This document shows, piece by piece, positions 1 to 5,345 of a stretch of 9,293 nucleotides of DNA. How positions within the stretch are numbered: the stretch's first letter is position 1; every line of letters begins with the position of its first letter. Both the position numbers and the translations under genes were made by a program. The notes beneath the pieces were generated by a model that was not told the DNA's origin, did no database searches, and worked only from the letters and a program-made list of their open reading frames with translations. Origin of the DNA: CAZKUB01 sp964592335 (GTDB lineage: Archaea; Thermoplasmatota; E2; DHVEG-1); assembly GCA_964592335.1 (NCBI GenBank), contig CAZQEU010000059.1, forward strand, positions 1-9,293. The letters are read 5' to 3'.

Positions 1-58
1 TGGAAATATCAATATACTTCTTACCAAACAGCCATCTGATTAAGTTTTTGAAACTCAT
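1..58 (-). CDS. Start of an unknown gene, cut by window edge
   Basis: Only the first 19 codons are present, beginning MSFKNLIRWLFGKKYIDIS. I do not recognise it. The start is well supported: a GAGGTGA Shine-Dalgarno sequence lies about five bases ahead of the ATG, and this ATG overlaps the TGA of the upstream AbrB-like gene as ATGA, so the two are probably translationally coupled. The visible residues form a basic, amphipathic stretch (K4, R8, K13, K14 with L, I, W, F between them), which could lie along a membrane or bind nucleic acid. The remainder lies outside the window. Confidence 0.6.
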   Translation of the reverse strand, partial: MSFKNLIRWLFGKKYIDIS

Positions 59-204
59 TTTTTCACCTCGTTTTTAGTTTTTGGAGCTAAATCATCTATA
101 TCTACTTCTTGTCCATCTTCAAGATTCAAATCAGATATATCTTGTTGTAATAATCTGATCACCCATCCATTATCATATTTTCTTATTTTTCTGTATCTTA
201 CCAT
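55..204 (-). CDS. Small AbrB/MazE-like (SpoVT-fold) protein, leaderless
   Basis: This 49-residue protein starts MVRYRKIRKYDNGW and ends DDLAPKTKNEVKK. The pattern of a G-W-V-I-R-L strand, then D-L-N-L-E-D-G and Q-E-V-D-I-D-D, matches the half-barrel repeat of swapped-hairpin AbrB, MazE and SpoVT proteins: a strand with a central glycine, a short helix, then 'LxxGxxVxI'. Such proteins dimerise and bind DNA as transition-state regulators or antitoxins; that role here is inference, and no toxin partner is visible. A TATA box at 226-233 is centred about 26 bases ahead of the ATG, so the mRNA probably begins at or next to the start codon. Its TGA overlaps the next gene's ATG. Confidence 0.65.
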   Translation of the reverse strand: MVRYRKIRKYDNGWVIRLLQQDISDLNLEDGQEVDIDDLAPKTKNEVKK

Positions 205-225
205 GTTTATTATTAGATTTTAATG

Positions 226-233
226 TTTATAAA
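226..233 (-). promoter_or_regulatory. Archaeal promoter (TATA plus BRE) of the AbrB-like gene
   Basis: On the minus strand TTTATAAA is preceded directly by the purine-rich CGAAAGG, a good BRE. The centre is about 26 bases from the ATG at 204, the normal archaeal TATA-to-start distance, so a leaderless transcript is expected. Just upstream, at 250-254 and 257-261, the plus strand has AGTTA twice with seven-base spacing, a possible weak operator. Confidence 0.6.
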
Positions 234-262
234 CCTTTCGTTTTCATTAAGTTAATAGTTAG

Positions 263-427
263 TCATCTTTTAGTAGTATCCTTAAAGTGAGACTGCTTGT
301 AATATGGACACCGCCTAAACTTGCTTTTTTGATATGGACAGACAGGCAGGTTCTTTTTATGTCTGTTACCATTCTTATAAGTGCATAGATGTCCATCAGT
401 TTTTAGATATGGGCATTTATTTTCCAT
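263..427 (-). CDS. Small cysteine-rich CPY-motif protein, probably zinc-binding
   Basis: This is a 54-residue protein beginning MENKCPYLKTDGHLC. It has four cysteines, three of them in repeated C-P-Y units (CPYL, CPYQ, CPYY) plus CTYK, in a strongly basic background. The spaced cysteines suggest one zinc site or two half-sites. I know of similar short CPYL..DGHLC proteins in uncultured archaeal genomes but can name no function. The open frame continues upstream to 589, but that part is the shadow of the overlapping zinc-protein gene, so I start at the ATG at 427. This start overlaps the upstream gene's stop by 11 bases, and no clear Shine-Dalgarno sequence is visible. Confidence 0.6.
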   Translation of the reverse strand: MENKCPYLKTDGHLCTYKNGNRHKKNLPVCPYQKSKFRRCPYYKQSHFKDTTKR

Positions 428-689
428 ATTTCTTTTGATATGTTTTTTGATATTTAATCTGTTGTTTAGCATTCCAGATTTTTGAGCATTCTTTACTGCA
501 ACACTTAGAATTACACTTTTTAGGATAGTAAGACTTAGCTCTAGACCTGCTTTTTCGGTTTTTTGCATATTTATAAAAAGGTTTTCCACAGATTACACAG
601 TGAGCTTGGACTATTTGTTTGCTTTTTATTGGTTCTATTTCCATATTTTGTGTCATTTTAGGTTGTTTATGACAGGAATGACAGGACAT
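417..689 (-). CDS. Small treble-clef-like zinc finger protein
   Basis: The 90-residue product has CVICGKPF at 31-38 and CCSKECSKIW at 63-72. This C-x2-C ... C-x3-C layout is a treble-clef-type knuckle seen in many small viral and plasmid zinc proteins. An extra CHSCH pair lies at the N-terminus (C3, C6). The segment between the zinc halves and the C-terminal tail (QIKYQKTYQKKYGK) are very basic, so nucleic acid binding is likely. No catalytic HNH residues are present. The start is uncertain: the ATG at 689 abuts a GGGTGG, while a TATA-like TATAAAAA near 696-703 would place transcription start near 675 and favour the ATG at 656. The two GC-rich hairpins lie just upstream. Confidence 0.65.
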   Translation of the reverse strand: MSCHSCHKQPKMTQNMEIEPIKSKQIVQAHCVICGKPFYKYAKNRKSRSRAKSYYPKKCNSKCCSKECSKIWNAKQQIKYQKTYQKKYGK

Positions 690-705
690 CCACCCTTTTT
701 ATACT

Positions 706-780
706 TATAGGGGAGCGATAGAGTCCTCCCTATAGGGGTGTTTTTGGGGGGTAGTCCTGGCAACCCTGTCAAAAACCCCC
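706..780 (-). other. Two adjacent GC-rich hairpins between primase and zinc protein
   Basis: The gap after the primase stop holds two strong inverted repeats. Hairpin A (735-780) pairs GGGG, TTTTTG and GGGT with CCCC, CAAAAA and ACCC, leaving a ten-base loop and a two-base bulge. Hairpin B (706-734) pairs TATAGGGAG with CTCCCCTATA with one bulged C and a ten-base loop. Both stand out as GC-rich in an AT-rich window. Neither is followed by a U tract on the minus strand, so they are poor intrinsic terminators. An RNA-processing or stability element, or part of a replication origin beside the primase gene, are the main options. Confidence 0.55.
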
Positions 781-784
781 TTAA

Positions 785-3700
785 TTATTTCCATTTTATA
801 CCCTCCCAAACCCTTTGATATATACCTAAAACCTCTTTTCTACCTTCAGAAGCACCAAATAATTCCTCTAACGTTCTTTTAATTACATAATCTGATTTGG
901 ATTTAATCTTATGTTTTTTACAATATTCTGTATATTTTTTTCTGAATTCTTTCTTTGTAATATAATTATCATAATCTTCTTCTATCTTATCCATACAAAA
1001 TGCCATAACACTATTAGATTTTCTAATCCAAGTATTTTTAATTTCTTCACTTCCCATAGTTGAAGAAAAATCTTTTTGTAAAAGCAACCTATCTAATCCC
1101 TCTAAACATTTATTGAGAAAACCTGATAACTCTTGTGGTGATGTTATTTTTTCAATAATATTTTCATCTCTCAATTTTAAATTCTCATCATCTGTATTAT
1201 CTAGTTCATCCTTTGTTACAAATGTATAGGGAAATTCAAGCAAAACCCACCTATCCCAGAATCCTCTACTTGTATCATATACCATAGGCAATTCATTACA
1301 AGCAAATATAAACTTCGCATAGTTAATAAAAGTAATAGGATTTAAAAATTTTCTTGGAGCAGATATCAAACTTCTACCTGTTAATGATTTAAAAGTGGAA
1401 GTATCCTTTAAATCTTTATTATCTATATCCCCTGCCACATTAACCATTTTTCTAAAAAATTCAGACATAATAAAACTATCAGGCACTAATGATGAAAGAG
1501 GAACAGAACAACAATTTTCTACCCCTATCATTCTTTTTATTAATTCTAATGATTTATCTTTCCCATTCCTACCATCACCAACAAACATAAATGCTTTTTC
1601 AAATTTATATTCTTTCATTAAACAAAACCCCCCTAATTCATAAAAAACATCTATATCATCTGGAGATTTCAAAACTTCCTTTAGAAAATTTTCTATTTGA
1701 GGACAATCAGCTAATGAATTATATTCAACAGGGAGTTTATTAAAAAATATTTTTTCAGGAGTAAATTCTTTTAACTCTTTTGTTAATATATTTAATATCC
1801 CATTTTGAAGAGGAATTTCATAGATATATTTTTCTTTAAAAAATTCTTGGGGGTCAACCATTGTGTCTGGCTCTAATTTATTCATAACTTGATTATAATA
1901 AAAATTATTAAACCATTTCCCTAAAATTTCTCTCATAATCACTTTTATTTCACTTTTTCCATGAGGTACATAAATTCCATCTTTATACACCCATACTTCT
2001 GATTTTTCATCTTCTTTTGTAGTATAGATATAATAATTCCTTTTTATATAATTTACAATTATTTCAGAAGCATCACTAAATTTCTTTTCTTTAATTAAAT
2101 CCAAAAATTGTTCTTTAATTTCCTTTTTTTCACTTCTTTGATTTTGTTTAAGATTATTTATATATTTTTGTCTGCTTTTTTCAAGCTCATCTTCCATACC
2201 TGCAAGATTAGCGAGATATTCTATTGATTCTTTAAATCCACAATTTTTAGCTTCTTTAACAAAACTAAAAATATTCCAGCTCCCATCACAATTTCCTATT
2301 ATTCCTTGTGGTGTTAAAAAAGAAGGATGTCCTTCAACAGTTATATCTATTACTTGTTGAGAATATTCTTTCTCTTTAATACTTGTAATTGGATTTAATT
2401 GGTTACTGCCTATTTTTATTTTTCCAAAACCTTTTGTTGAAAAATAATTGCTGTATGTTTGCTTTCTACCTTCTCTTTTCCTATCTATACTCCTACTACA
2501 AAAATAACCTAATTTCCTCCCAATAATTAACATATCTACAGATAACTGATTAGATGTTTGCCGAATATAAAAGTCTCTCTTACTTCCATCTCCATCTAAT
2601 ATTCCTTTTAATAAATATTTTAATTTTGAGTTTGGTAAGAATAATAATTCTTTAGGAATTTTCTTTTTATCGCATATTTTGCCAAATAGTTTTTTAAAGG
2701 AATAACTTAATTCTGTTCTACATACATTAACAAGTAATGCTTCTCCTATGGGTGTTTTTTGATTGAATAAATAAACATTAATACCTAATCCGTTAAATAT
2801 TTTAATTAGTTTCTTTGCAAATTTCCTTTCTTTTTTATGCAATGAAAATTTTATACCTCCTCTAAATGAATTTCCTTCTGCAAGATACATTCCAATCATC
2901 CAAAGAGTTTCTTTATTTAATGGAATCTGATTGATTGTGTTCGTTCTTGTCTCATAACCCCCTATTGCCTTAAATGGAAGTTTTAAATAATTATAATCTT
3001 TCTCAATTTTTATTTCTGGAATGAATAGGGCATCTTTTGTTGTCAATTCTTTAGCAGGAAGTTTCCCTATAAATTTTGTTGGTTTTTTTAATTTGTAGGA
3101 TTTTCCTCTTATCTTACCACACCCTAACTTCACATCCTTATAATAAAAACACCCATGATTTTCTGTAATTTTTAGTGGTTGGTTATTTCCCTTAACATAT
3201 ATCTCTAAGACCTTTTTATCGTAAGATTTGTGGACTGTTACTTTTTTGGTTTTGGTTGCTTGTCCAAAAGCATTAATTAATACATCTCCCTCAACAACAT
3301 CTCCTGCTCTTTTAATACCCCCAAGAGTTATAATCTCTTGTTCTGGATGTATACAATGGAAGCAATGAGCTACTTCTTCATTATAACCTAAACATTTCCC
3401 TCCTTTTGATGAATGAAAGTAACATTCAGTTGGATTTTTTGAAGTATCTATCCCAAAAGAATTTAATATATCACTCATTTTAACTGCTTTTTTTAATTCA
3501 TCAATAAAATTATCTTCTATATCTATTTTTTTTGGATATTCTATTCTATTTTGTTTCTTTGGTTTCTTGTTATATTGCTCCATTATTGCTTTTAATTCAG
3601 CATAAGGGATGTAATGGATTTCTGAATTATCAATAATTTTATAAGGATTTCCATTAGGGTGTATAGAATTTGGACCTACTACTTGTTTTCCTTCTCCTTG

Positions 3701-4060
3701 AATATCAGCCAGGGTATTCATTTCTTCATCAAAAATTTTAAAACTTTCACATTTATTAGAAATAAAATATTTATGAAGCATGCCTGAACCTGTTTTTACT
3801 GTAAATGTTTTAGGCAATTTCTCACATACTTGTTCTTGTATTCTTTCATTATCAAAATCTACAACAATTAATTGTTGTTGACCCCCACCTATTATTCCAT
3901 AATTACCACCTTTTTTTAAATGTCCTAATAATTCCTTATCATCATATTTTATCTTTTTATTTTGCCAATCTTTTTGAAATGGTTTCTTGCCTGATTTTTC
4001 TAACAACACAAACCTAACACCTTCTTTTTGTAGTTCTTTAGGTATTTTTATCATTCTCAT
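785..4060 (-). CDS. PrimPol-CHC2-D5 replication protein with an intein
   Basis: This is a replication primase-helicase, 1091 residues before splicing and 736 after. Residues 1-165 are an archaeo-eukaryotic PrimPol domain: VVDFDN (D68, D70) and ADIQG (D119) are the expected metal ligands, GSGMLHKYF carries the H96 nucleotide-site histidine, and VVGPNSIHPNG follows. A CHC2 finger (C213, H216, C233, then C591 after splicing) is split by an intein at 236-590. Residues 650-790 resemble D5_N. Residues 824-945 form an SF3 helicase: Walker A GDGRNGKDKS, Walker B VAGDID, sensor FIFACNE and arginine finger FWDRW. A winged-helix-like tail covers 1015-1091. In Walker A the residue after GK is Asp rather than Ser/Thr. 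The start overlaps the HNH gene; GAGGTGA touches the ATG at 4060 but is ideally spaced from the ATG at 4054, which may be the true start. Confidence 0.93.
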   Translation of the reverse strand: MRMIKIPKELQKEGVRFVLLEKSGKKPFQKDWQNKKIKYDDKELLGHLKKGGNYGIIGGGQQQLIVVDFDNERIQEQVCEKLPKTFTVKTGSGMLHKYFISNKCESFKIFDEEMNTLADIQGEGKQVVGPNSIHPNGNPYKIIDNSEIHYIPYAELKAIMEQYNKKPKKQNRIEYPKKIDIEDNFIDELKKAVKMSDILNSFGIDTSKNPTECYFHSSKGGKCLGYNEEVAHCFHCIHPEQEIITLGGIKRAGDVVEGDVLINAFGQATKTKKVTVHKSYDKKVLEIYVKGNNQPLKITENHGCFYYKDVKLGCGKIRGKSYKLKKPTKFIGKLPAKELTTKDALFIPEIKIEKDYNYLKLPFKAIGGYETRTNTINQIPLNKETLWMIGMYLAEGNSFRGGIKFSLHKKERKFAKKLIKIFNGLGINVYLFNQKTPIGEALLVNVCRTELSYSFKKLFGKICDKKKIPKELLFLPNSKLKYLLKGILDGDGSKRDFYIRQTSNQLSVDMLIIGRKLGYFCSRSIDRKREGRKQTYSNYFSTKGFGKIKIGSNQLNPITSIKEKEYSQQVIDITVEGHPSFLTPQGIIGNCDGSWNIFSFVKEAKNCGFKESIEYLANLAGMEDELEKSRQKYINNLKQNQRSEKKEIKEQFLDLIKEKKFSDASEIIVNYIKRNYYIYTTKEDEKSEVWVYKDGIYVPHGKSEIKVIMREILGKWFNNFYYNQVMNKLEPDTMVDPQEFFKEKYIYEIPLQNGILNILTKELKEFTPEKIFFNKLPVEYNSLADCPQIENFLKEVLKSPDDIDVFYELGGFCLMKEYKFEKAFMFVGDGRNGKDKSLELIKRMIGVENCCSVPLSSLVPDSFIMSEFFRKMVNVAGDIDNKDLKDTSTFKSLTGRSLISAPRKFLNPITFINYAKFIFACNELPMVYDTSRGFWDRWVLLEFPYTFVTKDELDNTDDENLKLRDENIIEKITSPQELSGFLNKCLEGLDRLLLQKDFSSTMGSEEIKNTWIRKSNSVMAFCMDKIEEDYDNYITKKEFRKKYTEYCKKHKIKSKSDYVIKRTLEELFGASEGRKEVLGIYQRVWEGIKWK
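2291..3355 (-). other. Intein with LAGLIDADG homing endonuclease
   Basis: The 355-residue intein runs from C236 to N590 of the primase precursor. Block A is CIHPEQEII. Block B is ITENHGCF, with the T-x2-H motif (T299, H302). Block C is LWMIGMYLAEG, block D KKIPKELL and block E LLKGILDGDG. Block F is VIDITVEGHPSFLT, and block G is IIGN followed by C591 as the +1 residue. E395 and D491 are the two acidic residues expected of a LAGLIDADG nuclease, so the endonuclease looks intact. The penultimate residue is Gly (codon GGA) rather than the usual His; a few working inteins are known with this change. Removal joins FH to CDGSWNIFSF, recreating a normal CHC2 finger end. Confidence 0.93.
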
Positions 4061-4442
4061 TCACCTCATTAAAATGCCAATTCATATATAACCTCGCCCA
4101 GTTTTTTAGTTTATGACAAGCAGTACATAATACCTGCATATTTTCTATTTTATCCTTGCCACCCTTATCTAACTCTTTAATATGGTCAACAGTTAATGTT
4201 TCATTCCAACCTAATTGCTCTTTTTTTCTTTGACAGAAAAAACATTGTTCTTCTTCAAGATTATGGAATTGACAAACCCTATCTACCTTTAATTTTACTT
4301 TTCTGTTGGTTTCTGGTTTGTCAGGATTTTTTGCCCAACATATAAATCTTTTACAATCCATACAATCCCACCTACCATAATGTATTGATTCTGGAGTTTT
4401 TCTAAAAGAAGTATTTTTAGATTCACACCATTTACATCTCAT
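4038..4442 (-). CDS. HNH endonuclease with N-terminal zinc ribbon
   Basis: The 134-residue protein has two parts. Residues 1-33 form a zinc ribbon (C3-x2-C6, C27-x2-C30). Residues 55-115 form an HNH nuclease: C67-x2-C70, VDHIKELDKGG with catalytic H87, N101, and LCTACHKLKNW (C106, C109, H110). All HNH metal and catalytic positions are present. Family members nick or cut DNA in homing, packaging, defence or recombination. No terminase is visible here, so the role is open. The gene starts within the TGA of the preceding small gene (ATGA overlap), directly after GGGAGG, and its end overlaps the primase start by 23 bases, so the three are probably co-translated. A replication or homing function is the likeliest inference. 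Confidence 0.85.
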   Translation of the reverse strand: MRCKWCESKNTSFRKTPESIHYGRWDCMDCKRFICWAKNPDKPETNRKVKLKVDRVCQFHNLEEEQCFFCQRKKEQLGWNETLTVDHIKELDKGGKDKIENMQVLCTACHKLKNWARLYMNWHFNEVNENDKNT

Positions 4443-4651
4443 CCTCCCACCCCCTTAATCTCAACAATATAATTATAAGAATATGTCACAATTCCATCTT
4501 TAATCTCATCAAAACAAAAACCATCAGAATAAGTCTCTTTCACATAACCAGATTTGACGATTGCACGAGGTGTAGAAGGATACTGAAAAATAAGTTTAAT
4601 CTTTTCATTATTTCTCATCGCTTGTTCCAATCTTGTCCGCATCGCTTCCAT
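4439..4651 (-). CDS. Small unknown protein, WYL/SH3-like beta fold possible
   Basis: The protein is 70 residues from the ATG at 4651. A helix (EAMRTRLEQAMRNN) leads into alternating strands: KIKLIFQYP, AIVKSGYVKETY, GFCFDEI and VTYSYNYIVEIKGV. The pattern of an I-x-F-x-Y strand, a surface-exposed turn and a final F-D-E-I strand recalls small WYL or YolD-like beta barrels, but this is a weak resemblance. An upstream TTG at 4657 and a downstream ATG at 4642 are other possible starts. I prefer 4651 because a TATA box is centred 27 bases ahead of it and no Shine-Dalgarno sequence is present, which indicates a leaderless mRNA. It begins the probable replication operon with the HNH and primase genes. 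Confidence 0.7.
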   Translation of the reverse strand: MEAMRTRLEQAMRNNEKIKLIFQYPSTPRAIVKSGYVKETYSDGFCFDEIKDGIVTYSYNYIVEIKGVGG

Positions 4652-4674
4652 ATCCAAAATTAAATAACCCCTAT

Positions 4675-4688
4675 TATTTAAATCCTCC
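4675..4688 (-). promoter_or_regulatory. Archaeal promoter of the replication operon
   Basis: On the minus strand GGAGGA (BRE-like, 4683-4688) runs directly into TTTAAATA (TATA, 4675-4682). The TATA centre is 27 bases from the A of the ATG at 4651, matching a leaderless start for the small gene that precedes the HNH and primase genes. The box sits just after the end of the structured region. Confidence 0.55.
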
Positions 4689-4711
4689 GAAAATTTTAAA
4701 GTAGTAACATG

Positions 4712-4950
4712 AAGAGGCAGGAATCAATGGCTTGGTAGTTGATGGTCTAAAAGAGGTGACATTATCAGAAACATCACATTGGCGTTGAAAACTCCCATCA
4801 CAAGCAAGGGTATTAATCTGAAAAAGGAGGTTGCCTAAAACAGATTTATTTCCCTGTATATCCTGCCTCTTGCTGTTTGGCAAAAAAATCTTATGAAATC
4901 CCCCAGCCAGCAGGCAAGGGTTTACATAAGTATGAACCTCTTTTACCATT
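4712..4950 (-). ncRNA. Candidate structured RNA (or leaderless 91-codon gene)
   Basis: Hand folding of the minus strand gives a 5' hairpin, 4930 to 4890 (CTTATG/CATAAG, AAA/TTT, CCC/GGG, GCC/GGC; about 16 pairs). An 11-bp perfect closing helix follows, AAGAGGCAGGA at 4871-4861 with TCCTGCCTCTT at 4722-4712. Inside it lie P2 (4854-4841 with 4820-4808; AATCTG/CAGATT plus GGG/CCC), P3 (GCTTGTGATGG at 4805-4795 with CCATCA at 4745-4740 and CAAGC at 4734-4730, a five-base bulge between) and P4 (GTGATGT at 4777-4771 with ATGTCAC at 4762-4756, two G-U pairs). GC is about 40%, well above the primase gene. The rival reading is a 91-codon frame, 4949 to 4674, starting MVKEVHTYV at the expected transcription start. 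Its protein matches no family I know, and its codons (CTG, CTC, CGC, CAG) differ from its neighbours'. Confidence 0.45.
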
Positions 4951-4973
4951 GTCCAATTTTAAGGCAAGAGCTA

Positions 4974-4981
4974 TTTATAAA
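4974..4981 (-). promoter_or_regulatory. Archaeal promoter of the structured region
   Basis: TTTATAAA on the minus strand, extended as ATATTTATAAATA, is preceded by the purine-rich GGTAAGAA. Transcription should begin near 4950, one or two bases before the ATG of the 91-codon frame and 20 bases before the first hairpin of the candidate RNA. Confidence 0.6.
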
Positions 4982-5012
4982 TATTTCTTACCACTTAAGA
5001 ATTAAAAATAAC

Positions 5013-5040
5013 AAAAAAAAATAGGAGAATTAAATTCTCC
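5013..5040 (-). terminator. Hairpin plus U9 terminator after the coat-like genes
   Basis: On the minus strand GGAGAAT pairs with ATTCTCC around a three-base loop (stem arms 5034-5040 and 5024-5030), and two bases later a run of nine T residues follows (5021-5013). The stem includes the stop codon of the second coat-like gene. It separates the coat transcription unit from the promoter at 4974-4981. Confidence 0.75.
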
Positions 5041-5341
5041 TTCTGAAACCTACAAAGATTCCAATAAGCACAGTCAAAACAATACCTACTAAGCTAATAG
5101 TTAAAACTATTCCAGCTATTGATGTATTGTCTTCTATCTCTGTTTGTAAGTCCCTAGTTGTGTTGTAAGCAGCACTTTGTTCTGCAGCCTGAGTTGCATT
5201 ATCATAGCCTCTAGATATGGAATCACCATATTTCTCACCGATGAAAGCAATAGTAGCCATAGTCAAGAATACTAAACCAATTATAAGCACAACATTAGGC
5301 GCATCACCAATACTTAAACCCTGTCCTCGTTTACCTTTCAT
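5030..5341 (-). CDS. Coat-like two-helix membrane protein, copy 2
   Basis: The protein is 103 residues. A basic N-terminus with KRGQGLSIGDAP is followed by a first membrane helix (about 15-36, NVVLIIGLVFLTMATIAF). A polar loop with several N-x-T/S sites (about 40-73) comes next. A second helix (about 74-97, IAGIVLTISLVGIVLTVLIG) leads to a short basic tail. Two hydrophobic helices around a small glycosylatable loop is the layout of spindle-shaped virus coat proteins such as SSV VP1 and VP3; that assignment is by shape only. I start at the ATG at 5341 rather than the GTG at 5356: this aligns with copy 1 and uses the GAGGTGG inside the end of copy 1 as its ribosome site. The gap to the stop of copy 1 is four bases. 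A hairpin terminator follows. Confidence 0.8.
   Translation of the reverse strand: MKGKRGQGLSIGDAPNVVLIIGLVFLTMATIAFIGEKYGDSISRGYDNATQAAEQSAAYNTTRDLQTEIEDNTSIAGIVLTISLVGIVLTVLIGIFVGFRRRI
5042..5128 (-). repeat. Direct repeat A, copy in coat-like gene 2
   Basis: These 87 bases are identical to 5358-5444. They encode the second membrane helix of the coat-like proteins. Third codon positions are identical too, so the match is at the DNA level and not only in the protein. Confidence 0.95.
5240..5313 (-). repeat. Direct repeat B, copy in coat-like gene 2
   Basis: These 74 bases are identical to 5526-5599 and encode the first membrane helix. Near-identity continues with isolated changes on both sides. 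The loop-coding DNA between repeats A and B differs in both length and sequence between the two genes. Confidence 0.95.
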
Positions 5342-5345
5342 TGGT

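Noticed and set aside
222..235. GTTTATAAAC palindrome as a terminator or operator
   Set aside because: It is explained by the TATA box itself, which is palindromic by nature, and has no following U tract.
428..589. N-terminal extension of the CPY-motif protein
   Set aside because: It is the shadow of the zinc-finger gene in another frame; composition is unlike the cysteine-rich part and the true start at 427 is good.
1395..1643. Open frame of 82 codons on the plus strand inside the primase gene
   Set aside because: It lies wholly opposite the SF3 helicase core, which has clear motifs; no ribosome site or family likeness.
4674..4949. Remnant of an IS200/IS605 tnpB tail (NTLACDG resembles the ACGD-type end)
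   Set aside because: The usual KQEA-like end and the RuvC/zinc motifs are absent, and no transposon ends are visible; the likeness is a few residues only.
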